64,000 nt of DNA from Acidobacteriaceae bacterium (GTDB lineage Bacteria > Acidobacteriota > Terriglobia > Terriglobales > Acidobacteriaceae), in assembly GCA_003139095.1 (NCBI GenBank), contig PLHW01000035.1:1-64000 (forward strand), in the 5' to 3' direction. Shown piece after piece: positions 1 through 8,299 of the stretch. The notes under the pieces are model-generated. The model searched no databases and was not told the DNA's origin. It saw nothing but the letters and a program-made list of their open reading frames with translations. Numbering within the stretch: position 1 is the stretch's first letter; every line of letters starts with the position of its first letter. A program made the position numbers and the translations under genes.

Positions 1-68
1 GTGTCATCCTGAGCGGAGCGGGCGGATTCGCGAATGCGAATCCGGCGGCGGAGTCGAAGGACCCCTAC
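1..68 (+). repeat. Hairpin repeat, left arm flanking GIY-YIG gene
   Basis: The unit starts GTGTCATCCTGAGCG and ends GAGTCGAAGGACCCCTAC. Between these ends is a palindrome with stem GGATTCGC/GCGAATCC and loop GAAT at 24-43. It is an inverted partner of 414-481 and a relative of 35139-35205. The outer ends are nearly identical in all three copies while the central stem has a different sequence in each, so the hairpin rather than its bases seems conserved. It supplies the stop codon and the last residues of the GIY-YIG reading frame. Confidence 0.85.
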
Positions 69-405
69 CCCCAGACGAACCTTCGCCCGCCTCGGACTCC
101 GACATCCAAGGGAACCACCCACGCGCCAAGTCCACCCAATGGGGATTCAGCGACTCGATCAGCGCAATCTTCTTTGAGCGCCGCCAGCCCTTCAACTGCT
201 TTTCCCGATTGATCGCGCGCACAACCTCGTCGAACGATTCGTAGTACAACAAACGCTCGATCAGATATTTGTCGGTAAAGCCCTCGATGCGATGGAACCT
301 GTGTTCAAAGACTCGTTTGCGCAGGTTGCCGGTCATGCCGATGTACAAGGTTCCGGACAAGCTGCCTACGATGTATACGCAGTACGTCTTGCGATCATTC
401 GGCAT
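4..405 (-). CDS. GIY-YIG nuclease domain protein
   Basis: A small single-domain endonuclease of the GIY-YIG superfamily (UPF0213/YhbQ-like group). The N-terminal motif reads as YCVYIVGS followed by LYIGMTGNLRKRVFEHR, the expected Y-I/Y-IG pair plus the conserved arginine region; a later segment INREKQLKGWRRSKKIALIE matches the family's closing helix. The ATG at 405 (MPNDRKT) is preferred over the first in-frame ATG at 441, because the extra residues would be encoded by the flanking repeat. The last 30 or so residues (PSTPPPDSHSRIRPLRSG) are also read from repeat DNA and are unlike the family. No ribosome binding site is evident. The gene sits between two inverted hairpin repeats, which suggests a link between nuclease and repeat. 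The biological substrate is unknown. Confidence 0.85.
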   Translation of the reverse strand: MPNDRKTYCVYIVGSLSGTLYIGMTGNLRKRVFEHRFHRIEGFTDKYLIERLLYYESFDEVVRAINREKQLKGWRRSKKIALIESLNPHWVDLARGWFPWMSESEAGEGSSGGRGPSTPPPDSHSRIRPLRSG

Positions 406-413
406 AAGAGCAA

Positions 414-481
414 GTAGGGGCCCTTCGACTCCGGTCGCCATTCACGCCGTGAATGGCCACCTGCGCTCAGGGTGACAGTGT
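414..481 (-). repeat. Hairpin repeat, right arm flanking GIY-YIG gene
   Basis: Read on the minus strand this copy begins ACACTGTCACCCTGAGCG and ends GAGTCGAAGGGCCCCTAC, matching 1-68 in inverted orientation. The central palindrome is GCCATTCAC/GTGAATGGC with loop GCC at 437-457, different in sequence from the left arm. It ends nine bases before the start codon of the nuclease gene. Confidence 0.85.
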
Positions 482-596
482 CGAATAATTTAGAGATCAA
501 ATGCAGTGACTGAACGCACGCCGCAATTGTTCGTTTTCCTCGGGGAGGGATGAACTACCGAGGTTCGCTCGGCTGGACGGACGAGTGCGTCCATCC

Positions 597-2027
597 CTAC
601 GTGATTCGTTCCAATTTCGGCATTTTCTTGTGCCACTCCGTCGCTTGCTCGTAGGCGTGTGCGGCTTGCAACAGCAGTTGCTCTCTCCAGGGGGCAGCGG
701 CGAGTTGGAGGCCGATCGGCATTCCGTCGTTGGTAAAGCCGCACGGAATTGAAATCGCGGGAAGACCCCAGACGTTGAACGGGCGCGTGTTGCGCAGCAT
801 CATGAGTTCGGCGGGACGCAGGTTGTCCGGGTTGTGCTGCAACTCGGCGATTCGCGGCGGTGGGATAGGAACGGTGGGCGTGAGCAGCAGGTCTACTTGC
901 TCAAATATTTTGGCGATGAGTTGCCGGCTGGCATTGAGCTCTTGTCGCGCTCGACGCACATCGGCGGGCGATATTTTCTCGCCTGATTTAATTCGCGTGA
1001 GAGTCGCCGGCTGGTAAAGCTCAGGCGAGTGGGCGACGAACGGCTGATGATAGGCCCACGATTCGGCGCTGGAGAGCGTGCGATCGGTCGAGACTTCGAG
1101 CCAAATGTCGTCGTGCATTTCTGTCTTGAGTTCGCGAAAAATCTGAATCGCCCTCTCCAGCGACGCGGCAATCTCGGGATCGAGATCATCGAAGAAGAAT
1201 GCGCGCGGAACGCCAACGCGGAGACCCGGCAACGGATTGACGAGATCGCGAACGTAATCGGGGACGGGTGTATCCACACTTGCCGGATCGGCTGCATCGT
1301 ATCCCGCGATGGCCTGCAACATCAGAGTTGCATCGAAGACCGAATTTGCGATCGGGCCGACGTGATCGTAGGAGGGCGCCAGAGGAATGACACCGCGCGC
1401 ACTGACGCGGCCATAGGTGGGCTTGAGCCCGACGACGCCGCAATATGCGGCGGGCAGCCGGACTGAACCGGCCGTATCGGTGCCAATTGCGGCCAATCCC
1501 ATGCTGGCGGCGACGGAGGCGGCCGAACCGCCCGAAGATCCGCCGGCGACGCGCGAATCGTCCCATGGATTGCGCACTGCGCCATAAGAGCTGATGAGTG
1601 AACTGCCGCCGTAGGCGAATTCGTGCAGGTTTTGCTTGCCGAGAATGATTGCGCCCGCGGCGCGCAAACGGCGCACCACTTCGGCATCCTCGGAGGGAAT
1701 GCGGTTCTCGAAGAGCGCGCTGGCGGCGGTGGTGGGAGTGCCGGCGGTGTCGACAATATCTTTCAGGGCGAGGGGAATTCCATGCAGCGGGCCCCGGTAG
1801 CGGCCGCGAAGTATCTCGTCCTGGGCGCGGCGCGCCTCGTCGAGCGCGGACTCGGCCAGAACCGTGATGAAAGCGTTCAGGCTGGGATTGAGCTCTTCGA
1901 TGCGGATGAGGCAATCGCGGGTCAGTTCGACGGGCGAGATTCGGCGGGTGCGAATTTCAGCACTTAGAGTTTGAATGGTAGGGCGCACGGGTTTTTGGCG
2001 CCGGTCGCAGTGCGGCCGCTCGCGCAA
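597..2027 (-). CDS. Amidase signature family hydrolase
   Basis: A cytosolic amidase of the GatA/amidase-signature family that hydrolyses an amide bond through a Ser-cisSer-Lys triad. With a TTG start at 2027 the triad reads Lys89 (LALKDIVDTAG), Ser164 in GGSSGGSAASVAA and nucleophile Ser188 in GTDTAGSVRLPA; full length is 476 residues, normal for the family. No gatB or gatC lies beside it, so a tRNA-amidotransferase role is less likely than a stand-alone amidase; the substrate cannot be read from the sequence. The start is uncertain: TTG at 2027 is the longest choice, and a GTG at 1988 would remove 13 poorly conserved residues. It is followed on the same strand by a short non-coding tail containing a small inverted repeat (TGGACG...CGTCCA). 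Confidence 0.88.
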   Translation of the reverse strand: MRERPHCDRRQKPVRPTIQTLSAEIRTRRISPVELTRDCLIRIEELNPSLNAFITVLAESALDEARRAQDEILRGRYRGPLHGIPLALKDIVDTAGTPTTAASALFENRIPSEDAEVVRRLRAAGAIILGKQNLHEFAYGGSSLISSYGAVRNPWDDSRVAGGSSGGSAASVAASMGLAAIGTDTAGSVRLPAAYCGVVGLKPTYGRVSARGVIPLAPSYDHVGPIANSVFDATLMLQAIAGYDAADPASVDTPVPDYVRDLVNPLPGLRVGVPRAFFFDDLDPEIAASLERAIQIFRELKTEMHDDIWLEVSTDRTLSSAESWAYHQPFVAHSPELYQPATLTRIKSGEKISPADVRRARQELNASRQLIAKIFEQVDLLLTPTVPIPPPRIAELQHNPDNLRPAELMMLRNTRPFNVWGLPAISIPCGFTNDGMPIGLQLAAAPWREQLLLQAAHAYEQATEWHKKMPKLERIT

Positions 2028-2097
2028 GACATTTGATCACAAACGCGACCGAAACGGATTCAGCGGACAATCAGGGCAAGGGAAAATTCAGGCGGCT

Positions 2098-2553
2098 TCA
2101 CTTTCCGGAAGTCGAATTGGCGGATTGCGATTGGCAGTCGGCGACGATCGTGTCCAGCGCGTCGCGCGTAATGAATGTGACTGCGGTTTGAATCTCGGCT
2201 TCGGAAAGTTCACTGGATTTTCCAATGAGGGTCATGGTCATGCGAACGCGCGTCCCGCCTTTGAGATCGGGTCCGAAGGAGACGTGCTGCTCCGCGGTCA
2301 CTCCGAGGCCGTGGTTGAGAAGATCGACCGAGCGGGGAGGACTGATGGCAGTGACCACTGCGGAGATGGTGGCGCGCACCGGCCGCACAAGGACGTAGCG
2401 GACACGGCTGCCAGCCTGCCAAGGGAGGCCTTCGGTCCAGACGGCCTCTTCGTAAATTCCGCGATGCAGCAGACGCTGAAGATTTTGGAAGGCGCGGAAA
2501 GCGGCATCGACCGCAACCGGCACGGTAATCGAGTAGTTAACATTGGGCAACAT
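2098..2553 (-). CDS. SRPBCC (START-like) family protein
   Basis: A 151-residue protein with the START/SRPBCC ligand-binding layout: an N-terminal strand (YSITVPVAVDAAFRAFQNL), a central beta meander (WQAGSRVRYVLVRP, ATISAVVTAISPPRSV), and a C-terminal helix (LSEAEIQTAVTFITRDALDTIVADC). Members bind small hydrophobic molecules or act as cyclases; nothing in the sequence identifies the ligand. It starts at ATG 2553 and lies 24 bp downstream of the alkyltransferase gene on the same strand, so the two may be co-transcribed, possibly with the amidase. No signal peptide is seen, so it is probably cytosolic. Confidence 0.7.
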   Translation of the reverse strand: MLPNVNYSITVPVAVDAAFRAFQNLQRLLHRGIYEEAVWTEGLPWQAGSRVRYVLVRPVRATISAVVTAISPPRSVDLLNHGLGVTAEQHVSFGPDLKGGTRVRMTMTLIGKSSELSEAEIQTAVTFITRDALDTIVADCQSQSANSTSGK

Positions 2554-2577
2554 GAATCACTTCGCTGGATGGCGGGA

Positions 2578-3093
2578 TTATGCCCCTATCGGGAGCGGAA
2601 GACAAGGACGAACATGCGCCTGCTCAAGGTGGAGCAACCAGCGCTTCACGTCGAGACCTCCGCCGTAGCCGCAAAGCGATCCGCCGGTTGCGATCACGCG
2701 ATGGCATGGCACGACGATAGCGATGGGATTGCGATTGTTGGCCATGCCTACGGCGCGGAAGGCTTTGGGATGTCCGATGATGCGAGCGATCTCGGCGTAG
2801 CTGCGGGTCTCGCCGTATGGGATAGCGACGAGAGCGCGCCAGCAGGCGAGTTGGAAGGGGGTTCCACGAAGATCGATGGGCATGGAGAAGTCGCGGCGCT
2901 CGCCGGAGAAGTATTCATCGAGTTCGCGAATGTACGGCGCGATGGCTTTTGCCGATTCGTGCAGATCAAATTTCTTTGGGTCCAGCATCATTACGCGGCC
3001 TTGGAATTCGAGGCGCAAAAGGCCCTTTGACGAGGCGGCGAGGAAAAGCGGGCCGACGGGCGAGGAAGTGCGGCCAAAGAAGATGGATTCCAT
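2578..3093 (-). CDS. ogt: Methylated-DNA--protein-cysteine methyltransferase
   Basis: A suicide DNA-repair enzyme that moves the alkyl group from O6-alkylguanine to its own cysteine. The active-site motif PCHRV is present in the stretch IAIVVPCHRVIATGG, with the helix-turn-helix region YGETRSYAEIARIIGHPKAFRAVG and the Asn hinge (MANNRNP) before it. The ATG at 3093 (MESIFFGRT) is chosen because the N-terminal Ogt domain begins there; the open frame extends 33 codons upstream but that part is unlike the family. Length from this start is 171 residues, typical for Ogt. It shares strand and close spacing with the SRPBCC gene downstream. Confidence 0.93.
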   Translation of the reverse strand: MESIFFGRTSSPVGPLFLAASSKGLLRLEFQGRVMMLDPKKFDLHESAKAIAPYIRELDEYFSGERRDFSMPIDLRGTPFQLACWRALVAIPYGETRSYAEIARIIGHPKAFRAVGMANNRNPIAIVVPCHRVIATGGSLCGYGGGLDVKRWLLHLEQAHVRPCLPLPIGA

Positions 3094-3190
3094 GACACTG
3101 ATGTTATAGCGACGGACAATTTCTATGGCAAGTGATCCCGCAAATACGGCGCGTTGAAAGGCAAACCACGTGGCGGACTGGAGTCCTGTC

Positions 3191-3221
3191 AAATAAAAAG
3201 CCTCCCGCTTGGGCGGGAGGC
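3191..3221 (-). terminator. Rho-independent terminator
   Basis: On the minus strand a perfect nine-pair stem GCCTCCCGC/GCGGGAGGC with a four-base loop is followed by TTTTTATTT. It lies 22 bp after the stop codon of the OmpA-like gene and just upstream of the alkyltransferase gene, so it should insulate the two. Confidence 0.9.
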
Positions 3222-3242
3222 CGAGTGCGTTCCAGGGGAAAG

Positions 3243-4190
3243 TTATTTTTGTTGCTGTTGATTGGCGGTGGCATTGCTTGAGGCGAGTTGCTCTAAATTG
3301 TTTTTCAGCAGGCTGACTTCGACGCGCCCGCCGTTAATGCGCTTCGGCTTGGCATTCCCTTCTTCCGCGCTCGCCGGACTTGGGGAATTACCCATGCCAA
3401 CCAGGTAAATTCGGTACACGGGAACATCGTGATTGAGGACGAGGTAACGCACAACCGACTCAGCCATCTTCTGGGAGTTGGCAATGGCGGCTTGGCCGTT
3501 ACCCGACGAGAAGCCTTGCACCTCGACCACGTAGCCGCGCTGATTTTTCAGAGGAGTTGCCATTTCATCGAGCGCTTCCTTGGCGTTCTTGCTCAACACC
3601 GTCTGCCCGGGCTTGAAGCGAATTTCGGTCTGCGTAGCGGCCTGATACTGGTCGATATTGGTCACCACCTGCTCGACCGTGTTCAGGCGCGTGCTGGCCT
3701 GGTCGGCGGTCTGCTGTGCGGCCTGCGCTTTGTTGCCGGCCTCCATGGCGTGCCGGTCAGCTTCGCTGGCCTTCGCGGATGCCATCTGGATGCCCTGCTG
3801 CGCGCGAGCGTCGACATCTTTGATCTCTTTTGTGTTGGCCGCAGTCAGCTCATCGAGCTCGTTGATGCGGTCGCGAATCGGCTGGGTCTGGCGCGCGACG
3901 TATTTCTTGCGCGCGAACGGATTCATGCGTCCCCAGAAGCCTTCGCGCGCCTCGGGCTGTAACGGCTCCTTGCCGCTCGCCGAGTTGGCAGCGCTCGCGC
4001 CGGTTGCGGATTGATTGCCGGTGGATTGGTTAGCGGTAGATGCGGGCTGAGACATTGTCCCCTGCGAAGCCGAAGCTGGCGGCGTCGAGCTTTGCGATGT
4101 CGAATCATCCTGCGCGAACACCGGCATGGCCAACGTCGCGCTCAACAGCAAACCGCCCAACAGGAAACCAGGGAGAGTACGATTCTTCAT
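3243..4190 (-). CDS. OmpA-like domain envelope protein
   Basis: A 315-residue exported protein. The order is signal peptide (MKMKNRTLPGFLLGGLLLSATLAMPVFA), a Ser/Thr/Gln/Ala-rich linker, a short region FWGRMNPFARKKYVAR, a predicted coiled coil of about 90 residues (ELDELTAANTKEIKDVDARA onward, rich in Ala and Gln), and a C-terminal OmpA-like peptidoglycan-binding domain (IRFKPGQTVLSKNAKEAL, VVEVQGFSSG, RIYLVGMGN). In the last domain the usual NxxLSxxRA segment is replaced by NSQKMAESVVRYL, so the fit is good but not perfect. ATG 4190 is chosen because GGAGGAAG lies seven bases upstream. A terminator follows at 3191-3221. It probably links outer membrane or periplasm to peptidoglycan; there is no beta-barrel. 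Confidence 0.8.
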   Translation of the reverse strand: MKNRTLPGFLLGGLLLSATLAMPVFAQDDSTSQSSTPPASASQGTMSQPASTANQSTGNQSATGASAANSASGKEPLQPEAREGFWGRMNPFARKKYVARQTQPIRDRINELDELTAANTKEIKDVDARAQQGIQMASAKASEADRHAMEAGNKAQAAQQTADQASTRLNTVEQVVTNIDQYQAATQTEIRFKPGQTVLSKNAKEALDEMATPLKNQRGYVVEVQGFSSGNGQAAIANSQKMAESVVRYLVLNHDVPVYRIYLVGMGNSPSPASAEEGNAKPKRINGGRVEVSLLKNNLEQLASSNATANQQQQK

Positions 4191-4493
4191 TTTCAACTTC
4201 CTCCAGAAAGAGTGGCGATTCCACTCACAGCGCATCGAGCGAATCGATTACGAAATCCAAAACAAAATTTAGATGCCTGAAAACATCCGCCGATAAAGGG
4301 CCGATGTCCTAACATATGTCGTTTCGCGCCATCTTTCTATAAACAGTTTGGATGCCAAATCTCGCGGGGCGGGGGCTGGTCAGTAAATGCTTTTATTTTC
4401 AGATACATGCGGGCGACGGCTTGGGCATGGCTGGCGGCTGCCGGCGGTAATTTTGGCGAGAACTCATATAAAAACTGCGTGAATGGCGTTGAA

Positions 4494-5318
4494 CTACGGC
4501 CGCGATGCTGGCTGCGAATGTGACAGGCGCGAGATCGCGGCGACCATCATTCCTGACAGAAATTGCATGGTGGCGACGTCGTTGTTGTCGAAAGCTTGCG
4601 CCGTTGTGGAAAGGACTTCGACGACGCCCAGGGTTCGGCGGAAAAGCTGGAGCGGGGCGACCAGAATCGAGCGCACGCCGAGGCGCCGGCAAGTACCGAC
4701 GTCGACGCGCGGGTTGGATTCGGCGTCATTGCAGAGGAGGACTTCTCCGGTGCGCACGCAATCGGCGGAAAGGCCGCGATCGGTCTGCAGGCGGACTCCA
4801 AGGTCGGGCGCGGTGCGGCCGGCGCGCGCGCGACAAATAATCTCGTCACCTTTGCGCAGCGCGATAGCGGCACCGGTTGCTCCGGTTAGAGCCTGGGCCC
4901 TTTCGGCAATGATGCTGATGCCAGGTTCGAGGTCGAGTTCCCCGGGATTCAAGTGGACGAACGCGGGCCGCAGGCTAATGGGCCCTTGATGGCGCACACG
5001 CAGGTGATGGCGCGAGGCGAAAGCAAGCGACGCAAAATCGGGGACGCCGGAAAGTTCCGTTTCAAGTTCGTTTACTTGCGGGAGCGTATGCAGCAGTGAG
5101 CGCACCAAGCGGTCGAGTTCGGCGTTTTCGATGAGGCGGCCCCTTTGCTGCCCGCGCAGCGACCCGCCGAGGACGCGCGAAAGACTCAGCACCGCGTTGC
5201 TTCCGCAGGCCAGACAGCGCGTCGTGTTGTTTGCGCTAATCAATTCACACTGCACGCAAAAGACTGCCGTTGGCAGCGACAAAAAGTTTACGTCAGAAGC
5301 CCTGAGCGTACCCTGCAT
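4494..5318 (-). CDS. GAF domain protein with N-terminal zinc ribbon
   Basis: A 274-residue cytosolic protein. The N-terminus has a rubredoxin-like or zinc-ribbon pair CVQC...CLACG near residues 21-40, and the C-terminal 150 residues form a GAF domain (GISIIAERAQALTGATGAAI, then DEIICRARAG, LQTDRGLSADCVRTGEVLLC, and RSILVAPLQLFRRTLGVVEV). GAF domains sense small molecules or mediate dimerisation; the ligand is not evident. No output domain such as GGDEF, kinase or HTH is fused. The start at ATG 5318 keeps the first cysteine pair. It is a single-gene unit on the minus strand, 110 bp from the TPR gene. The smaller protein at 54157-54717 is also GAF-like but lacks the zinc ribbon. Confidence 0.75.
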   Translation of the reverse strand: MQGTLRASDVNFLSLPTAVFCVQCELISANNTTRCLACGSNAVLSLSRVLGGSLRGQQRGRLIENAELDRLVRSLLHTLPQVNELETELSGVPDFASLAFASRHHLRVRHQGPISLRPAFVHLNPGELDLEPGISIIAERAQALTGATGAAIALRKGDEIICRARAGRTAPDLGVRLQTDRGLSADCVRTGEVLLCNDAESNPRVDVGTCRRLGVRSILVAPLQLFRRTLGVVEVLSTTAQAFDNNDVATMQFLSGMMVAAISRLSHSQPASRP

Positions 5319-5428
5319 GTATGTGGTCCCTGGACTGATCGGGGAAACACGAGGGTAAACATTCGCCTTGCGAGGTCCAAGTAACGGCGATGGTTCGCGG
5401 TGTGGATAAAATGGGCGCGCACGACCCG

Positions 5429-7516
5429 CTACTGCTTGCCCGCGTCTTCGCGCGCCAGCTTGATCTTGGCCGAGTCGAGTTTTTTCTGCACCCGCGCTAC
5501 ATCGCTGGGATCAACTTCCGCGGTGATGGTGCGATTCCACTCGTTCAGGGCGCGGTCCCAGTTGGAGACCGCCATCTTCAGGCGTCCCGTCTTCTGATAC
5601 AAATCGCCCAGATGATCGTGCACGGTGGGATCGGTGTTGATTTTCTGCGAAGCCTTTAACAGGTTCTCTTCCGCCAGATCGAATTTTCCCAGCCGGTAAT
5701 AGGCCCAGCCGAGAGAGTCGAGATACGCGCCGTTGGCCGGATCGAGATCCACCGCGCGCTTGATGTATGCAAGCGCTTCGTCAAGTTGCATATTCTGGTC
5801 GGCGAGCATATAGCCGAGGTAGTTCAGCGCCGAGGCATGCTCCGGATCGCTCGCGATCACTTTCTTGAATTGAACTTCCGCATCCGTGTAGCGCTTTTCG
5901 CGCTCGTACGTGGAGCCTCGCAGAAACCAGACGTAGGCTTTGTCCTCTTCCTTCGTCGAAAGCTGTTCCGCCTTGTCCAGATTCAGTTCCGCCTCGCTGA
6001 ATCGCCGCAGCCGCGTGTTCATTTGCGCCAGCGTCAGAAAAACCTGCCGGTCGCCGGCATCGCCTTTCAGCATGGCGTGAACATCCTGGAGCGCCTTGTC
6101 GGCGTCTCCCATGTCCGCCTGCTGCGCGGCCAAAACCATCTTCAGGTCGCGACTGCTGGGCAGCTTTTGAACCGCTTCTTTTGCGACGTCGGTTGCCTTC
6201 TGCCATTCCTTCGCTTCGCGCCACGTGTCGATAATCTGCTGATATCCGCGCTCGATATTTTCATCGCCGCCGAGCGCGACCATCTGCCGAAAAGTCTCGT
6301 TGGCCGCCTGGTAATTCCCCTGATCGCGATAAATCGTACCCAGCCGCTCCAGAAACACGGCGCGGTTACTCTTCGCGCTTCCGGAATAATCTCCGTCCGG
6401 CTTCTCCGATTTCTTCAGCAGATCGCGCATGATCGGAACCGCTTCGTCGTAGCGGCCCTGCGCCTCGTAAATCGAGGCGATGTTGTACTGCACTTCAATC
6501 GAGTCTGGCACCATGGAAGCGGCCTTCTTCAGATTCTCCAGCGCCAGGTCGAACTTGCCCTGCTTGCGATAAATCTCCGCGATGCGTGTGTAGGTTTGCG
6601 CATCTTCCGGATTTGCGTCGGCGATGACTTTGTACTGTTCCAACGCGGCGTCGCTCTGCCCATCGTTCAGCAGGTTCTCGGCCAGGCCGCGGATGGCGTC
6701 AAGATTGTCGCGATCGAGTTCAATGGCATGGCGATAGGCATCGATCGCGTTCTTGTATTGCTTTTGCTGCTCGTAGGTGTAGCCGAGCGCGGAATAAAGC
6801 TTGGCCGAGCGCCCGTTCTTGGGCACCGAACTCAGCACGTCCGTCGCGCGCGCCGTGTCGCCGAGTTCGTTGTAAAGATACGCGAGCGTGGTGACCGCTT
6901 CTTCCGAGTCCGGCTGGAGTTTGACCGCGGTCTTGAATTCGCCCTCAGCTTTTTGCAGATCGTTGTTCAAGCGATAGAGCCGCCCTAGAAGCAGGTGATC
7001 GTCCATGCTGTCCGGTTCCAGCCGCACAATCTGCTCGTATTGCTCGATCGCCAGTTTCAGCACGCTGTCCGAACCGTTGCCGGCCTGCATGTCGCCGAGT
7101 GAACGCAAATAGATTCTGCCCAGCAGGCGGCGCGCTTCCAAATTGTTGGGATTGCGCTTGATGATGTCCTGCGCTTCGACCACCGCGTCGCGAATTCGCC
7201 CAGTCTTGGCGTAGAGTTCGGCGAGCCCGGAGGTCAGGTATGAGGAGGTCGGATCGGCGTCAATGGCGGCGCGGTATTCCTCGATCGCCTTGTTGGCGAG
7301 ATCGCTGCGCCCATACGTTGCAACCTGCTCCTCGTACATGTGCGCGAGGCAAAAGTGGTAGTAAGCCGCCGCCTTGTCAACCTTGCCCTTTGGGGCAGGC
7401 GAATCCGCACCGGTGGCAGGCGCACTTTGGGCGGGCGCATTTTGGGCGGGCGCATGTTGCGCGAACAACAACGACCCCGTAAGAAGCACAACACTAAGAG
7501 AAAACCAATTTTTCAT
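5429..7516 (-). CDS. Secreted tetratricopeptide repeat protein
   Basis: A 695-residue protein made almost wholly of TPR helices after a signal peptide (MKNWFSLSVVLLTGSLLFA). At least a dozen TPR units can be followed, with typical spacing such as LGRLYRLNNDLQKAEGEFK, LGYTYEQQKQYKNAIDAYR and LGYMLADQNMQLDEALAYIK. A linker of PAQNAPAQSAPA follows the signal and is encoded by three tandem copies of a 15-bp unit near 7425-7462. TPR proteins act as assembly scaffolds; here it is probably periplasmic, possibly lipid-anchored elsewhere, since no lipobox is clear. There is no enzymatic domain. It is alone on its strand between the GAF gene and a repeat-rich gap. Confidence 0.88.
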   Translation of the reverse strand: MKNWFSLSVVLLTGSLLFAQHAPAQNAPAQSAPATGADSPAPKGKVDKAAAYYHFCLAHMYEEQVATYGRSDLANKAIEEYRAAIDADPTSSYLTSGLAELYAKTGRIRDAVVEAQDIIKRNPNNLEARRLLGRIYLRSLGDMQAGNGSDSVLKLAIEQYEQIVRLEPDSMDDHLLLGRLYRLNNDLQKAEGEFKTAVKLQPDSEEAVTTLAYLYNELGDTARATDVLSSVPKNGRSAKLYSALGYTYEQQKQYKNAIDAYRHAIELDRDNLDAIRGLAENLLNDGQSDAALEQYKVIADANPEDAQTYTRIAEIYRKQGKFDLALENLKKAASMVPDSIEVQYNIASIYEAQGRYDEAVPIMRDLLKKSEKPDGDYSGSAKSNRAVFLERLGTIYRDQGNYQAANETFRQMVALGGDENIERGYQQIIDTWREAKEWQKATDVAKEAVQKLPSSRDLKMVLAAQQADMGDADKALQDVHAMLKGDAGDRQVFLTLAQMNTRLRRFSEAELNLDKAEQLSTKEEDKAYVWFLRGSTYEREKRYTDAEVQFKKVIASDPEHASALNYLGYMLADQNMQLDEALAYIKRAVDLDPANGAYLDSLGWAYYRLGKFDLAEENLLKASQKINTDPTVHDHLGDLYQKTGRLKMAVSNWDRALNEWNRTITAEVDPSDVARVQKKLDSAKIKLAREDAGKQ

Positions 7517-7678
7517 GAATAGACCTGCGGACCGAGCCGCCTCTTCCTTGGATGCTGGATCGCCACCCTCCGGATTACCCTATTCTACCTTGGCCCGACG
7601 CCAGCGGGAAGAATGCCTGAATACGCCAGAATCCACCAGTACAGGGGCTTTGGGCGTGTTCGCCGTTGACTTTGGGAG

Positions 7679-7700
7679 GCGCAGCGGTTAACCGCTGCGC
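7679..7700. repeat. 22-bp perfect palindrome
   Basis: GCGCAGCGGTT is followed directly by its exact reverse complement with no loop. It is part of the repeat cluster in the gap after the TPR gene. A palindrome this exact could form a cruciform or be a REP-like unit. Confidence 0.7.
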
Positions 7701-7773
7701 TAACTTGCGCCTTTTCAGCATCGGCTTTACGGGCTGCGGAAGAAGTCCGAAATCTTCGTGCAACCGTGGAAGA

Positions 7774-7791
7774 GCGGCCCTATAGGGCCGC
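7774..7791. repeat. 18-bp perfect palindrome
   Basis: GCGGCCCTATAGGGCCGC reads the same on both strands. It lies 73 bases after the 22-bp palindrome in the same non-coding tract. Confidence 0.7.
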
Positions 7792-8299
7792 GTAAATCGT
7801 TTTGATTCAGTTAGGGCCTTAGCCCCAGTGGCCGTTGGCGGCTCGTCAGCCGACTTTTCCCGCAGCCTCTTTAGCAGCGGAGTGAGACATGCGGGCGGAG
7901 GCACTCTTTCCGCAGCCTCTTTAGCCGGTGGCGTATGGCGGTCGCGCAAGAAAGAGTTTTTCCCCAGCCTCCTCCCCTCGTGCCCAGTAAAGCCCGCAAC
8001 GTGTGCCCGCGCTTCAGCGCCTGCGGGCCTCTCCCCGCCTCCGAGAGTTACCCTTAAAGAAACCGCCCGCCATACCGACCATCATCGGGTTCCGAGTGTA
8101 ATCGCCTGGTTTGAACGGTTGACCTAAGTTGCTTCCGGTGTGCCTGTCATGCTGGTGCAATCCCGCTATAGGACGTGGTGTAGAATGAGTCCGAAAGTTC
8201 GCCCAGAGCACGAGGCACAAGCTACAGACGGCTTTATCTCTCCCGCCGCACCGCCGCACTAACCGCCTCTCGCGCCCTGAACGGGAAAGGACGGGCGAC

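Larger units (their letters stand above)
7517..8299. other. Non-coding tract with stacked palindromic repeats
   Basis: No convincing gene lies in these 783 bases. The middle holds a 22-bp perfect palindrome at 7679-7700 (half-site GCGCAGCGGTT), an 18-bp perfect palindrome GCGGCCCTATAGGGCCGC at 7774-7791, and a direct repeat CGCAGCCTCTTTAGC near 7862 and 7912. Open frames crossing it are composed of these repeats and have no signal or family features. The last 170 bases should carry the promoter of the gene at 8300. Confidence 0.6.

Noticed and set aside
1975-3030. 351-codon open frame on the plus strand
   Set aside because: It runs across the antisense of the SRPBCC and alkyltransferase genes and their intergenic gap; no domain can be seen.
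5786-6988. 400-codon open frame on the plus strand inside the TPR gene
   Set aside because: It is antisense to a protein with clear TPR repeats and a signal peptide; its translation has no recognisable motif. Long antisense frames are expected in G+C-rich genes.
7575-7949. 124-codon open frame on the minus strand
   Set aside because: It is built from the palindromic repeats of this tract and lacks any protein-like feature.
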